A stretch of DNA of 64,000 bases from NCBI GenBank assembly GCA_963765105.1, contig CAVXUW010000002.1, positions 992,001 through 1,056,000 of the forward strand, read 5' to 3'. A program made the translations under genes and the position numbers. Source of the stretch: CALMEC01 sp963765105 (GTDB lineage: Bacteria; Actinomycetota; Thermoleophilia; Miltoncostaeales; Miltoncostaeaceae). Below, one piece after another: positions 16,845-26,574 of the stretch. Positions within the stretch are counted from its first letter, which is position 1. The number at the start of each line of letters is the position of its first letter. The notes under the pieces are model-generated. The model had not been told where the DNA came from. It ran no database searches and saw only the letters and a list, made by a program, of their open reading frames with translations.

Positions 16845-18050
16845 GTGGCGCGCACGGACCGGCACATGCCGAGCACTATCCTCGCGGGCGTACGGGAACG
16901 CTTCGATGCGTCGACCGATTTCACCATCGGGCTCGAGGAGGAGTACCAACTCCTCGATCCCGACACCCTGGCTCTGATCAACCGGTTCGATGAGGTCATC
17001 GGCGCCGCGGAGGAGCCGCTCCGTGACCGCCTCGCCGGAGAGCTGATCGCGAGCGAGATCGAATACCGCACGGTCAAGCACGACACTCTCGCCACGGCTG
17101 CCCGGGAACTCGCCCACGGTCGTCTCGCGACGATTGACCTGGCGGAACGGCAGGGCGTCGCTGTGGGGATCTCCGGGGTTCACCCGTTTAGCACCTGGCC
17201 GGATCAAAAGATCATCGACACGCCGCACTACCAGCTCGTGGAGAGGGGCCTCGGCTACGTCGCCTGGACCAACAACACCTGGTCGATTCATTTGCATTGC
17301 GGTGTGCGTGGCGCGGACCGAGCGATGGCCGTCTCGAGCGCCATGCGTAGCGTGCTTCCCGAGCTGCTCGCGCTCTCGGCCAACAGTGCGATTTTTTGGG
17401 GGCGAGAGACGCGCCTTCACTCCACCCGAACACAGGTGTTTGCCAAGAGCTTTCCGCGATGTGGCGTGCCGGACGTCTTCCGCACGTGGGACGAGTACGC
17501 CCACTTCGTTACGTTGCTCGAGCACACCAACTCCATCGTCGAAAGCACCCAGATCTGGTGGAGTGTGCGACCCCACCACAACTTCGGCACCCTCGAGGTG
17601 CGCATCTGCGATGGGCAGAGCGAGTTCGACGAGGCGATGGCGTCGGCCGCGCTCGTGATCGCCTGTATCGCGCAGTTTTGCGCCGATTACGACGCAGGGA
17701 TTGCGCTGCCGGACCATCCCGGTCGGTTGATCGAGGAAAACATGTGGCGCGCCATCCGTCACGGCCTCAACGGTCAGATGATCGACTTCGCACGTGGGGA
17801 GACGCGCCCGACACCGGTGGCCATCGAGGAGCTTCTCGCGTGGAGCGCCCCGATGCATGAGCCGTTGGGGCTCACCACGTTTCTCGCGAGCATCCCGACA
17901 ACGCTGGCCGACGGCAACGGCGCGATCCGTCAGCAGCGACGGCTCCGGGCCGGTGACGATCTGCGCGCGATCCACGCCGATGTGGTGGCCCGTACACGAC
18001 TGTCCGCAGAGGAATTCCTGGCACGACTCGACAAGGTGGTAGCGGTATGA
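16845..18050 (+). CDS. YbdK-type carboxylate-amine ligase (GCS2 family)
   Basis: ATP-dependent gamma-glutamyl ligase family; characterised relatives make gamma-glutamylcysteine or other amides. The 401 residues include the opening TIGLEEEYQLLDP, SEIEYRT, GISGVHPFSTW and HLHCGVRG, and the metal/ATP-binding VRPHHNFGTLEVRICDGQ near 244-261. The GTG start at 16845 lies behind a leaderless-type promoter. The next gene overlaps its end by 4 bp. Whether it takes part in a thiol pathway here is an inference; no other thiol gene is adjacent. Confidence 0.9.
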   Translation: MARTDRHMPSTILAGVRERFDASTDFTIGLEEEYQLLDPDTLALINRFDEVIGAAEEPLRDRLAGELIASEIEYRTVKHDTLATAARELAHGRLATIDLAERQGVAVGISGVHPFSTWPDQKIIDTPHYQLVERGLGYVAWTNNTWSIHLHCGVRGADRAMAVSSAMRSVLPELLALSANSAIFWGRETRLHSTRTQVFAKSFPRCGVPDVFRTWDEYAHFVTLLEHTNSIVESTQIWWSVRPHHNFGTLEVRICDGQSEFDEAMASAALVIACIAQFCADYDAGIALPDHPGRLIEENMWRAIRHGLNGQMIDFARGETRPTPVAIEELLAWSAPMHEPLGLTTFLASIPTTLADGNGAIRQQRRLRAGDDLRAIHADVVARTRLSAEEFLARLDKVVAV

Positions 18051-18478
18051 GCAACGAGAATCCAACGACGGGTGAGCCTTCCCCCGAGGACATGATCCGC
18101 GAGATGGCGCGGCGTCTGGCCGAGACCCCGGTGCGCGACATGCTGATCCAGACGATGGCGACGTTCGCCGATCTCGCCGGGGTTCGCCTTGGCTACGGTC
18201 CCGAGGGTGCCACCCATCGTGACCTGCCGCAGGCACGTTTGGCGATCGAGTCGTTCCGTGCGCTCATTGGGGTGGCCGAGGCGGAGTTGGGCGCGGCCCT
18301 GGTCAAGCCGTTTCGGGAACCACTCGCGCAACTGCAGATGCTCTATGCCCGCGAGGTCGAGAACGAATCAAAACCGGCACCGGTGGCGGAGCCCGAATCG
18401 CCGTTGTGGACACCGGATGTTCCCGGCGACACACCCGATGGCGAGGGGCCGGGGCTGTGGACACCGTCCGACGGGTAG
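18047..18478 (+). CDS. DUF1844-like small acidic protein
   Basis: A 143-residue protein. The N-terminal 100 residues are helical (EDMIREMARRLAETPVRD, then MATFADLAGVRLGYG and FRALIGVAEAELGAALV), as in DUF1844-type proteins of unknown function. The tail is acidic and proline-rich, with the segment LWTP repeated twice at the very end. The start ATG overlaps the upstream ligase stop by 4 bp, indicating translational coupling. No enzymatic motif is seen. Confidence 0.7.
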   Translation: MSNENPTTGEPSPEDMIREMARRLAETPVRDMLIQTMATFADLAGVRLGYGPEGATHRDLPQARLAIESFRALIGVAEAELGAALVKPFREPLAQLQMLYAREVENESKPAPVAEPESPLWTPDVPGDTPDGEGPGLWTPSDG

Positions 18479-18564
18479 CGCATCGCGCGACCATCAATCG
18501 GGCCGTTGTCGGAGGGTGCCGGTAGCGTCCCTGTCACGACAATCACGTGTGAGGGAGACAGGCT

Positions 18565-19350
18565 GTGGCAGACGCCGAGATTGGTGTGTTCGGAGGGTCG
18601 GGGTTCTATTCGTTCCTGGACAATGTCGAGGAAGTGGCGGTCGACACTCCGTATGGCGAGCCCTCGTCGAAGCTGTTCATCGGCGAACTTGGCGGACGTC
18701 GCGTGGCGTTCCTCCCGCGCCACGGGGTGGATCACCAATACCCGGCGCACATGATCAACTACCGCGCCAACGTATGGGCGATGAAGGAGATCGGTGTCAA
18801 CTGGATCTTCGGGCCATGCGCCTGCGGCAGTTTGCAGCCCGACGTGGAAATCGGTGACTTCGTTGTTTGCGACCAGTTTGTCGACCGCACCAATGCGCGT
18901 AAGGACACGTTCTACGACGGGCCGGTCACAACCCACGTCAGCGCCGCCGATCCCTATAGCCCGGTGTTACGGCAACTGCTGATCGACGGATGCAAGGACC
19001 TCACGATCCCCGTGCATGAAACCGGCACCGTGGTGGTGATTCAGGGACCGCGCTTCTCCACGCGTTCTGAGAGCAAGTGGTTTGCCTCTGCCGGCTGGGA
19101 GGTCATCAACATGACCGCCTATCCGGAAGGGTTCCTCGCCCGTGAACAGGCCATTGCGTACGCCAACGTGTCGCTCATCACCGACTACGACGTCGGTGTC
19201 GAAGGAGTGCCTCCGGTGACCCACGCGGAGGTCGTCAAGACGTTCGGCGAGAACAACGCCAAGCTTCGCGACCTGCTGTTCCACGTGATCCCCAAAGTGC
19301 CGACCGAGCCGGACCCGCACGCCTCACAGGCACTCGAGGGCGCTCACTAG
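18565..19350 (+). CDS. mtnP: S-methyl-5'-thioadenosine phosphorylase / purine nucleoside phosphorylase
   Basis: Phosphorolysis of MTA to adenine and 5-methylthioribose-1-phosphate (methionine salvage), or of a related nucleoside. The 261-residue protein opens EIGVFGGSGFYSF. It has the phosphate loop LPRHGVDHQYPAHMINYRAN, the GPRFSTRSES signature and the substrate-site NMTAYPEGFLARE. The T-A rather than N-D pattern there fits MTA specificity, but a 6-oxopurine activity cannot be excluded. GTG start at 18565 after AGGGAGA. Confidence 0.9.
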   Translation: MADAEIGVFGGSGFYSFLDNVEEVAVDTPYGEPSSKLFIGELGGRRVAFLPRHGVDHQYPAHMINYRANVWAMKEIGVNWIFGPCACGSLQPDVEIGDFVVCDQFVDRTNARKDTFYDGPVTTHVSAADPYSPVLRQLLIDGCKDLTIPVHETGTVVVIQGPRFSTRSESKWFASAGWEVINMTAYPEGFLAREQAIAYANVSLITDYDVGVEGVPPVTHAEVVKTFGENNAKLRDLLFHVIPKVPTEPDPHASQALEGAH

Positions 19351-19408
19351 ACTCGCTACGCCGATCTCCCGGCGGCCGCGAATGTCCTGGCTGTCGGGTG
19401 CGAACCGC

Positions 19409-19426
19409 CCTGTTTGTCCTGTTTGT
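19409..19426. repeat. Two tandem 9-bp direct repeats upstream of hppA
   Basis: CCTGTTTGT occurs twice head to tail (19409-19417 and 19418-19426) in the 216-bp gap before hppA. It could bind a regulator, but nothing else supports that. Confidence 0.3.
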
Positions 19427-19566
19427 CGTGTCGCGACGTGACCTCCGTCCGCGTTTCGTGATAAAAAACCCCGTCATTTCGCGGCCGAAGCGCCTGAAGC
19501 CCTCTCTTGTGGCGGCCGGGCGGCCACGCTCCGATGCGTACCCGAAACTTTGGGGGGAAACGACTC

Positions 19567-21666
<2,100 letters not shown>

Positions 21667-21696
21667 CCAACCGGCCACATAGCGAGTGAGCGAAAC

Positions 21697-21724
21697 ACGA
21701 AGGGCCCCGAGAGGGGCCCTTCGT
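21697..21724. terminator. Strong hairpin terminator between convergent genes
   Basis: A perfect 12-bp stem (ACGAAGGGCCCC, 21697-21708, with its complement 21713-21724) capped by a GAGA tetraloop, between hppA and the convergent secreted-protein gene. There is no T-run. Confidence 0.8.
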
Positions 21725-21752
21725 CGTGAGGGTGGGAGGCGACGATTCGTCG

Positions 21753-22826
21753 CTACGAGAGCTCCGGGAAGAACAGACGCTTCACGTGCGTGCGCCATTC
21801 CTGGGCGTTGGCTTCCATGCGGTACTGGCCGACGCCGTTTGCCAGGATTGCCTGGTTCTGCGGGAGCGATGCCATCGCGAACTGGCAGCCCTGCGGCGTG
21901 GCGGGGTTGGCGCACTCAGCGGCGGCAAAGCCGGTGTTCTTCGGCATGCCGCTCGACATGTGGAAGTGAAGCTTCGACACGAGGGCCGGGTCGGCGGCGG
22001 TCGCGCCAGTCGCGGTCATGAACTTCGCAAACCGGGCCGGGTGCTTTGCCCACTCTTTCGTGTGGAACGGGTATCGAACCTTGTTGATGTAGTGGTACAT
22101 CTCCAGCCACACGCCGCCGGACAGCTGCAGGGCGGTCCGCACACCCTCGTGCGATGGCCAGTGCGGGCGCTTGTCGCGGCCCATATTGAAGTACCTGCCG
22201 TAGCTCTCGCCGACAGAGGTCACAAAACCCGGGGCGATGTAGAAGTGGATTCGCTCGGCGTAGCTGCCACCATTGCTGTACGGCGACTGGGACAGGATGA
22301 CCATGGCGCGCGACAACTCGTAGCCGGGCTGACCGGCTCGGGGGCGTGGGGTGTAGTTCGGGAACTTCTTCTTGGGCTGGCTCCGGCTGGTGCGCCCGGC
22401 CCATGCCTTCGTCTTCAGGTTCGGGGGCTTCTCACCGAAGCGGTGGTCGAGTTCGTCGACGAAAATGAGCCCGCTCTGGCACTCAACCCGACCGAACGAG
22501 AACATGCAGGCCCCGGAATCGATGCGACCCTTGAGGTAGGCGGCCATCGCCTCGCCGGTGCCTTTCTCGATGAGCGTTGCGGCCGACACGTGGTCGAGGC
22601 GATACGGTTTGTCAGCCTCACCGGCGAACAGATGACCGATGTTCGCTTCCTGAACGTAGAGGCGCCCGTCGACGGGCAAGGCATCTCTCGTGCCGGGCTT
22701 GATGATGGTGCGGTTCGTCTCGTCCGGTGCATAGAGAACGATCATCGGTGCCGCTTGGGCGGTGCTCGCGGCGACGACGGCAACAGCGGACGCGATGAGA
22801 GCAATGAGCTTGCGACGGGCGTTCAT
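21753..22826 (-). CDS. Secreted protein of unknown function, copy 1 of a tandem pair
   Basis: I do not recognise the family. The 357-residue product has a signal peptide ending ASTAQA before APMIVLY. It shares most of its length with the next gene upstream: LPVDGRLYVQEANIGHLFAG, GRTSRSQPK, GGVWLEMYH, CANPATPQGCQFA and a C-terminal FFP. Four cysteines are conserved in both copies (the pair in ACMFSFGRVEC and the pair in CANPATPQGC), consistent with two disulfides in an exported protein. The start ATG at 22826 has AAGGA about 10 nt upstream. It lies last before the hairpin shared with hppA. Confidence 0.8.
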   Translation of the reverse strand: MNARRKLIALIASAVAVVAASTAQAAPMIVLYAPDETNRTIIKPGTRDALPVDGRLYVQEANIGHLFAGEADKPYRLDHVSAATLIEKGTGEAMAAYLKGRIDSGACMFSFGRVECQSGLIFVDELDHRFGEKPPNLKTKAWAGRTSRSQPKKKFPNYTPRPRAGQPGYELSRAMVILSQSPYSNGGSYAERIHFYIAPGFVTSVGESYGRYFNMGRDKRPHWPSHEGVRTALQLSGGVWLEMYHYINKVRYPFHTKEWAKHPARFAKFMTATGATAADPALVSKLHFHMSSGMPKNTGFAAAECANPATPQGCQFAMASLPQNQAILANGVGQYRMEANAQEWRTHVKRLFFPELS

Positions 22827-22931
22827 GCGATCGAGTTCCTTCTCGGTCGGTGGCACCCGGGGAGCGGCCGGGATTCACTCCATTCCTCTTCTCTATCGGC
22901 AGCCCGGAGAGAATAATTGAGTGGTCGACGG

Positions 22932-24044
22932 CTACGGGAAAAAGTGCTGGCGCACGAGTGCGCGCCATTCGCCCTCGTCGCCGTCCATCTTGTACGCCCC
23001 CACACCGTTCGCGAGGATCGGCGCGTTACGCGGCGTTGCCGCCAGCGCGAACTGGCACCCCTGCGGCGTTGCCGGGTTGGCGCAATGCGCTGGTGCCGAC
23101 GAGCCGGATCGAGGCATGCCTCGGGTCATAAGGAAATGCATGCGCGACTGCCGTGCCGGGTCGAGGACGGCAGCACCGGGGCCGGTGAGATATCGGGCGA
23201 ACTTCCCCGGGTGCGACGCCCACTCTCCGCTCGACGACGGGTAGCGCCCCGTTGCGGCGCTGAAGTGGTACATCTCGAGCCACACCCCCCCGGCAAGTTG
23301 AAGCGCGGGACGCACACCTTCAAAGCTGCGGAAGTGGGGCCGGCGATCCCGACCAAGGTTGTAGTACTTGCCGCGTCCCGACCCGATGGAGCCGATGAGG
23401 GCGGGGGAGATGTAGAAATGTACGCGGTCGGCGTATGTTCCCCCACTGGGGTACGGGATGGCGGCCAGCCGCTGCATGGCGCGGCCCAACTCGAAACCGA
23501 GCTGTCCGCGACGGGGTCGCGGAACGTAGTTAGGGAACTTACGCTTCGGTTGACTGCGACTCGTGCGACCGCGCCAGGCCGGAGTGTTGAGGTTCGGCGC
23601 CCGCTCGGCAAAACGCACATCGATCTCGTCGACGAACGCCAGGTGGCTTTGGCACCCGCCGTAGCCACCGTGGTAGAAGCAGTCGTTACGGTCGATTGTG
23701 CGGCGAAGGAGCGCGGCCATCCGCGGAGCGGTCTTGGCGGCCGTCAGCTCGTCCTCCGTAACGCGATTGAGTCGGTACGCCTTGTCCGCATCTCCGGCGA
23801 ACAAATGCCCGGGATTGGGCTCTTGAATGAAGAGTCGCCCATCCACGGGAAGGCGGTCGGCCCGACCAGTGCCAATGATGGCCCGGTGCGACTCGGGGCT
23901 TCCGTAGAGAACGATCATGGGAGCCGCGGTCGCGCCGGTTGAGGTGACGGCCAGCGCCAAAGCTGCCCACGCGACGAGTCGACTCAGGTGAGGAACGGGA
24001 ACCCGAATGCGTTGACCTTCCTGCCAGGAAACATAAGTGCGCAT
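22932..24044 (-). CDS. Secreted protein of unknown function, copy 2 of a tandem pair
   Basis: Paralogue of the gene at 21753-22826, same strand, about 105 bp upstream of it, and aligned from APMIVLY through the final FFP with the same four cysteines. The signal peptide ends TSTGATA. The ATG at 24044 gives a long 37-residue leader and has no nearby ribosome site. An AGGAAGG (complement of 24016-24022) lies 7 nt before an in-frame ATT at 24008, from which a normal 25-residue signal peptide would follow. The true start is therefore uncertain. Function unknown; secretion is inferred from the signal peptide. Confidence 0.78.
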   Translation of the reverse strand: MRTYVSWQEGQRIRVPVPHLSRLVAWAALALAVTSTGATAAPMIVLYGSPESHRAIIGTGRADRLPVDGRLFIQEPNPGHLFAGDADKAYRLNRVTEDELTAAKTAPRMAALLRRTIDRNDCFYHGGYGGCQSHLAFVDEIDVRFAERAPNLNTPAWRGRTSRSQPKRKFPNYVPRPRRGQLGFELGRAMQRLAAIPYPSGGTYADRVHFYISPALIGSIGSGRGKYYNLGRDRRPHFRSFEGVRPALQLAGGVWLEMYHFSAATGRYPSSSGEWASHPGKFARYLTGPGAAVLDPARQSRMHFLMTRGMPRSGSSAPAHCANPATPQGCQFALAATPRNAPILANGVGAYKMDGDEGEWRALVRQHFFP

Positions 24045-24110
24045 ACCCGCGCGCTGCGTCGAACCCTTTCAGACGATCTCCGGGGCGGTCAATGCCACCG
24101 GGTCGGCGCT

Positions 24111-24554
24111 CTACCAGTCGGCTCCGGTCAGTACCTCCGAATCCGGCGCCAGAGCTGCGACGGGGATGCTGAGACCGACGGTGTGAAGAAGATGCTCGGT
24201 GTGCCGGATGGTGTGAGCGTGGTCATCGTCGTCGGCGATGACCACCAGGCGGGTGTCCAGCTCCCCGTGAATAAGTGCTCCAAGGCGCCGCACCGTCTCA
24301 CGACGCACGAGTGTTTCGGGCAGTTCCACTTCGAAGACGACGGGCCGGGAGTCGTTGCCCCGCTCACACAGCACATCGGGAGCACGACCCTCACGAACAT
24401 CCGGTGCAGGAAACCCAGGAGCGTCCGCCCGAATCGTCCACGTGGTTCGCGTCGAAAGATCGTGCGCAAGGACCTTGACCCCGGCATCGTGCAGGGCCAA
24501 TCGACGCTGGAAATCCTTCAACCAGGTGGCGTACGGTGAGATCGGTTCCTCCAA
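24111..24554 (-). CDS. Unknown protein, possibly nuclease-like
   Basis: Not recognised. 147 residues if it starts at TTG 24554. A GGAGGA overlaps the first codons, so the real start may lie downstream (ATC 24542 or TTG 24521). The central segment APDVLCERG followed by VVFEVELPETL has the spacing of a PD-(D/E)xK nuclease core, with Glu-x-Glu in place of Glu-x-Lys. The C-terminal half is rich in Asp and His. It lies alone between the secreted pair and the divergent PH-like gene. The nuclease idea is speculative. Confidence 0.6.
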   Translation of the reverse strand: MEEPISPYATWLKDFQRRLALHDAGVKVLAHDLSTRTTWTIRADAPGFPAPDVREGRAPDVLCERGNDSRPVVFEVELPETLVRRETVRRLGALIHGELDTRLVVIADDDDHAHTIRHTEHLLHTVGLSIPVAALAPDSEVLTGADW

Positions 24555-24667
24555 GCGGGCGAGATGAGGGCAACCGATCTGTAACGGTAGAGCCGTCGTC
24601 GGACGTCGCTCCCCCCGCAGTTTGCGGCTTCTGTCCGGGTGACGCGGTCGTCACGGTGGGCTCACGC

Positions 24668-24673
24668 GTAAGA
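24668..24673 (+). promoter_or_regulatory. Predicted -10 box (TAAGAT)
   Basis: TAAGAT lies about 26 nt before the ATG at 24700 with AGGGG in between, a conventional leadered promoter for the PH-like gene. Confidence 0.4.
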
Positions 24674-24699
24674 TCCAGAAGAATCGATAGGGGATGACC

Positions 24700-25146
24700 A
24701 TGGGAACCACAAACCGGAAACTGCCGCGAGGACCGCATGCCGAGCGGCCGCGCGCCGACGAGGTTGTGCGCAAACGCGGCGGAGCCGACCTGCAAAATGG
24801 ATGGCTGGGTCGACATGGGGCGCTCTATTTGTGCGATTCGCGAATCGTCTTCGTGCCCACGATCCTCGACACGCTGATGCGAGCGAAGCGTCGCGAGTTT
24901 CTTTTCTCCGACATCACCGAGGTGGAGCGCTACCCGAAGAGCCCGGAGGAGGTCATCCCCGGTGGGAAGCGCCCCCGCATGATTCTCCACACTGCGGAAT
25001 GCGGCTACGAGTTGATGGTCGGCGATCTCGATGCGTGGATCGACGCAATCCAGATCGTCTTTACCCACCGGGAGAAGAAGGGTGGGGGCACATCCCCGCC
25101 GTTCGTGCGCACCGGGTCGACCACGGACCTGCTCTCCGAGCTTTAG
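24700..25146 (+). CDS. PH/GRAM-like domain protein
   Basis: A 148-residue protein with a beta-rich core (GRHGALYLCDSRIVFVP, FLFSDITEVERYP, then MILHTAECGYELMV) ending in a helix (DLDAWIDAIQIVFTHR), the order expected for a GRAM/PH-like fold. ATG 24700 is chosen because AGGGG stands 7 nt before it; the ATG at 24694 is too close. Function unknown. It lies 53 bp upstream of the Rrf2-type regulator on the same strand. Confidence 0.65.
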   Translation: MGTTNRKLPRGPHAERPRADEVVRKRGGADLQNGWLGRHGALYLCDSRIVFVPTILDTLMRAKRREFLFSDITEVERYPKSPEEVIPGGKRPRMILHTAECGYELMVGDLDAWIDAIQIVFTHREKKGGGTSPPFVRTGSTTDLLSEL

Positions 25147-25160
25147 CGACCTCGTGGGGT

Positions 25161-25166
25161 AAACTC
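25161..25166 (+). promoter_or_regulatory. Predicted -10 region for the Rrf2-type gene
   Basis: The sequence GGTAAACTCACCGA at about 25158-25171 contains TAAACT, roughly 30 nt before the CTG start of the regulator, leaving room for the GAGGA ribosome site. Confidence 0.35.
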
Positions 25167-25199
25167 ACCGAATCACCCCCGGAGTTCGAGGATTTCCTG

Positions 25200-25607
25200 C
25201 TGATCACGATTAGCGAACGCAGCCGCTCGGCCGTCAGCGCCCTGACCGAGCTCGCCCGTCGAGGCGATGGTCCGCCCGTACCGATTTTGGAGATCTCGGC
25301 TGCGCGGCGCATCCCGTTGCACATCTTGGAGCAGTTGTTTGCTGCGCTTCGTCGAGCCGCGATTCTCAAGAGCCAACGCGGGGTGAAAGGAGGGTACTCG
25401 TTCAACCGCAGCCCACGTGAGATCACGGTTCGTGAGGTCGTCGAGTGCGTTGACGGATCCCTGCGAGCGACCGACGTGGCCGGAGCCGGCGACGAGCTGT
25501 GGAACGACGCGCGGGTCCGTTTGAGTGAGCTGTTCGAGGGTGTGTCGATCGCCGACCTCGCCGAACGCGAGGCCCTGTCGAGTGATGCCCTCATGTTTCA
25601 TATCTAG
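25200..25607 (+). CDS. Rrf2-family transcriptional regulator, probable CTG start
   Basis: Winged-helix regulator of the Rrf2/IscR/CymR family, 135 residues. It aligns from ITISERSRSAVSALTELARR, with the wing RGVKGGYSFNR near 58-68. No Fe-S cysteines are present, so it is not an IscR-type sensor. No ATG, GTG or TTG lies near the family start; CTG at 25200 has GAGGA 7 nt upstream and yields the normal N-terminus. cysK starts 24 bp after the stop, so a CymR-like role in cysteine control is likely but inferred. Confidence 0.88.
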   Translation: MITISERSRSAVSALTELARRGDGPPVPILEISAARRIPLHILEQLFAALRRAAILKSQRGVKGGYSFNRSPREITVREVVECVDGSLRATDVAGAGDELWNDARVRLSELFEGVSIADLAEREALSSDALMFHI

Positions 25608-25630
25608 CGAGCGTTCCGAAAGGTTCTGAC

Positions 25631-26563
25631 GTGCCCATTGCGCAATCGATAATCGATCTGGTTGGTCGGACCCCGCTGGTCCGGCTGGGCGGCATCGACG
25701 ACGGTACGGGCGCCCAGATCGTGGGGAAGCTCGAGTCGTTCAACCCGGCCGGGAGCGTTAAGGACCGCATCGGCGTGGCGATGATCGAGGCGGCCGAACG
25801 CGACGGAACACTCGTTCCGGGAACGAGCATCATCGTGGAGCCCACCTCGGGCAACACCGGAATCGCGTTGGCGTTTGTGGCGGCAGCAAAGGGCTACCGC
25901 TGCATCCTCACAATGCCGGAGACCATGAGCGTCGAACGACGAAACCTCCTTCGTGCCTACGGGGCCGAGCTGGTGCTCACCCCGGGCGCAGACGGTATGC
26001 GCGGCGCCATCGCGAAGGCGCGAGAGATCGTCGAGGGCACGCCGGGCGCAGTGCTGCCCCAACAGTTTGAGAACCCGGCGAACCCCGAGATTCACCGCCG
26101 CACGACGGCACTCGAGATCTGGCAGGACACTGACGGCGCGGTCGACATTCTGGTTGCCGGCGTGGGTACCGGGGGCAGCATCACGGGGGTTGGGGAAGTC
26201 TTGAAGGCAAAAAAGCCAGGGTTTCGCTCCGTGGCGGTCGAGCCGGTCGACTCACCGGTTCTGTCGGGCGGTCAACCCGGGCCGCACCGCATCCAAGGCA
26301 TTGGCGCGGGGTTCGTGCCACCGGTGCTCAACACCGATGTCTACGACGAGATCATCCAGTGTCCAGCGGACGAGGCGTTTGTGATGGCCCGACGCCTGGC
26401 GCGTGAATGCGGCATCCTCGTCGGCATCTCGGCCGGTGCGAACGTCTGGGCCGCCCGTCAGCTGGCGGAGCGATCGGAAAATGCCGGCGCCACCATCGTC
26501 ACCTTCCTGTGCGACACGGGTGAGCGGTACCTCACCACACCCGGTCTCTTCGACGACGAATAG
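25631..26563 (+). CDS. cysK: Cysteine synthase (O-acetylserine sulfhydrylase)
   Basis: PLP enzyme forming cysteine from O-acetylserine and sulfide. The Schiff-base lysine is K44 in NPAGSVKDRI. The substrate loop is TSGNTG at 72-77, and the phosphate cup is GVGTGGSITGVGE. The 310 residues are typical. GTG start at 25631 after GAAAGG. It follows the Rrf2 regulator, and its partner cysE lies 3 kb downstream at 29719. Confidence 0.96.
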   Translation: MPIAQSIIDLVGRTPLVRLGGIDDGTGAQIVGKLESFNPAGSVKDRIGVAMIEAAERDGTLVPGTSIIVEPTSGNTGIALAFVAAAKGYRCILTMPETMSVERRNLLRAYGAELVLTPGADGMRGAIAKAREIVEGTPGAVLPQQFENPANPEIHRRTTALEIWQDTDGAVDILVAGVGTGGSITGVGEVLKAKKPGFRSVAVEPVDSPVLSGGQPGPHRIQGIGAGFVPPVLNTDVYDEIIQCPADEAFVMARRLARECGILVGISAGANVWAARQLAERSENAGATIVTFLCDTGERYLTTPGLFDDE

Positions 26564-26574
26564 TCGCCGGTGAG

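Noticed and set aside
16668..18236. 522-codon open frame opposite the GCS2 ligase
   Set aside because: Antisense of a well-supported enzyme; no recognisable domain or ribosome site.
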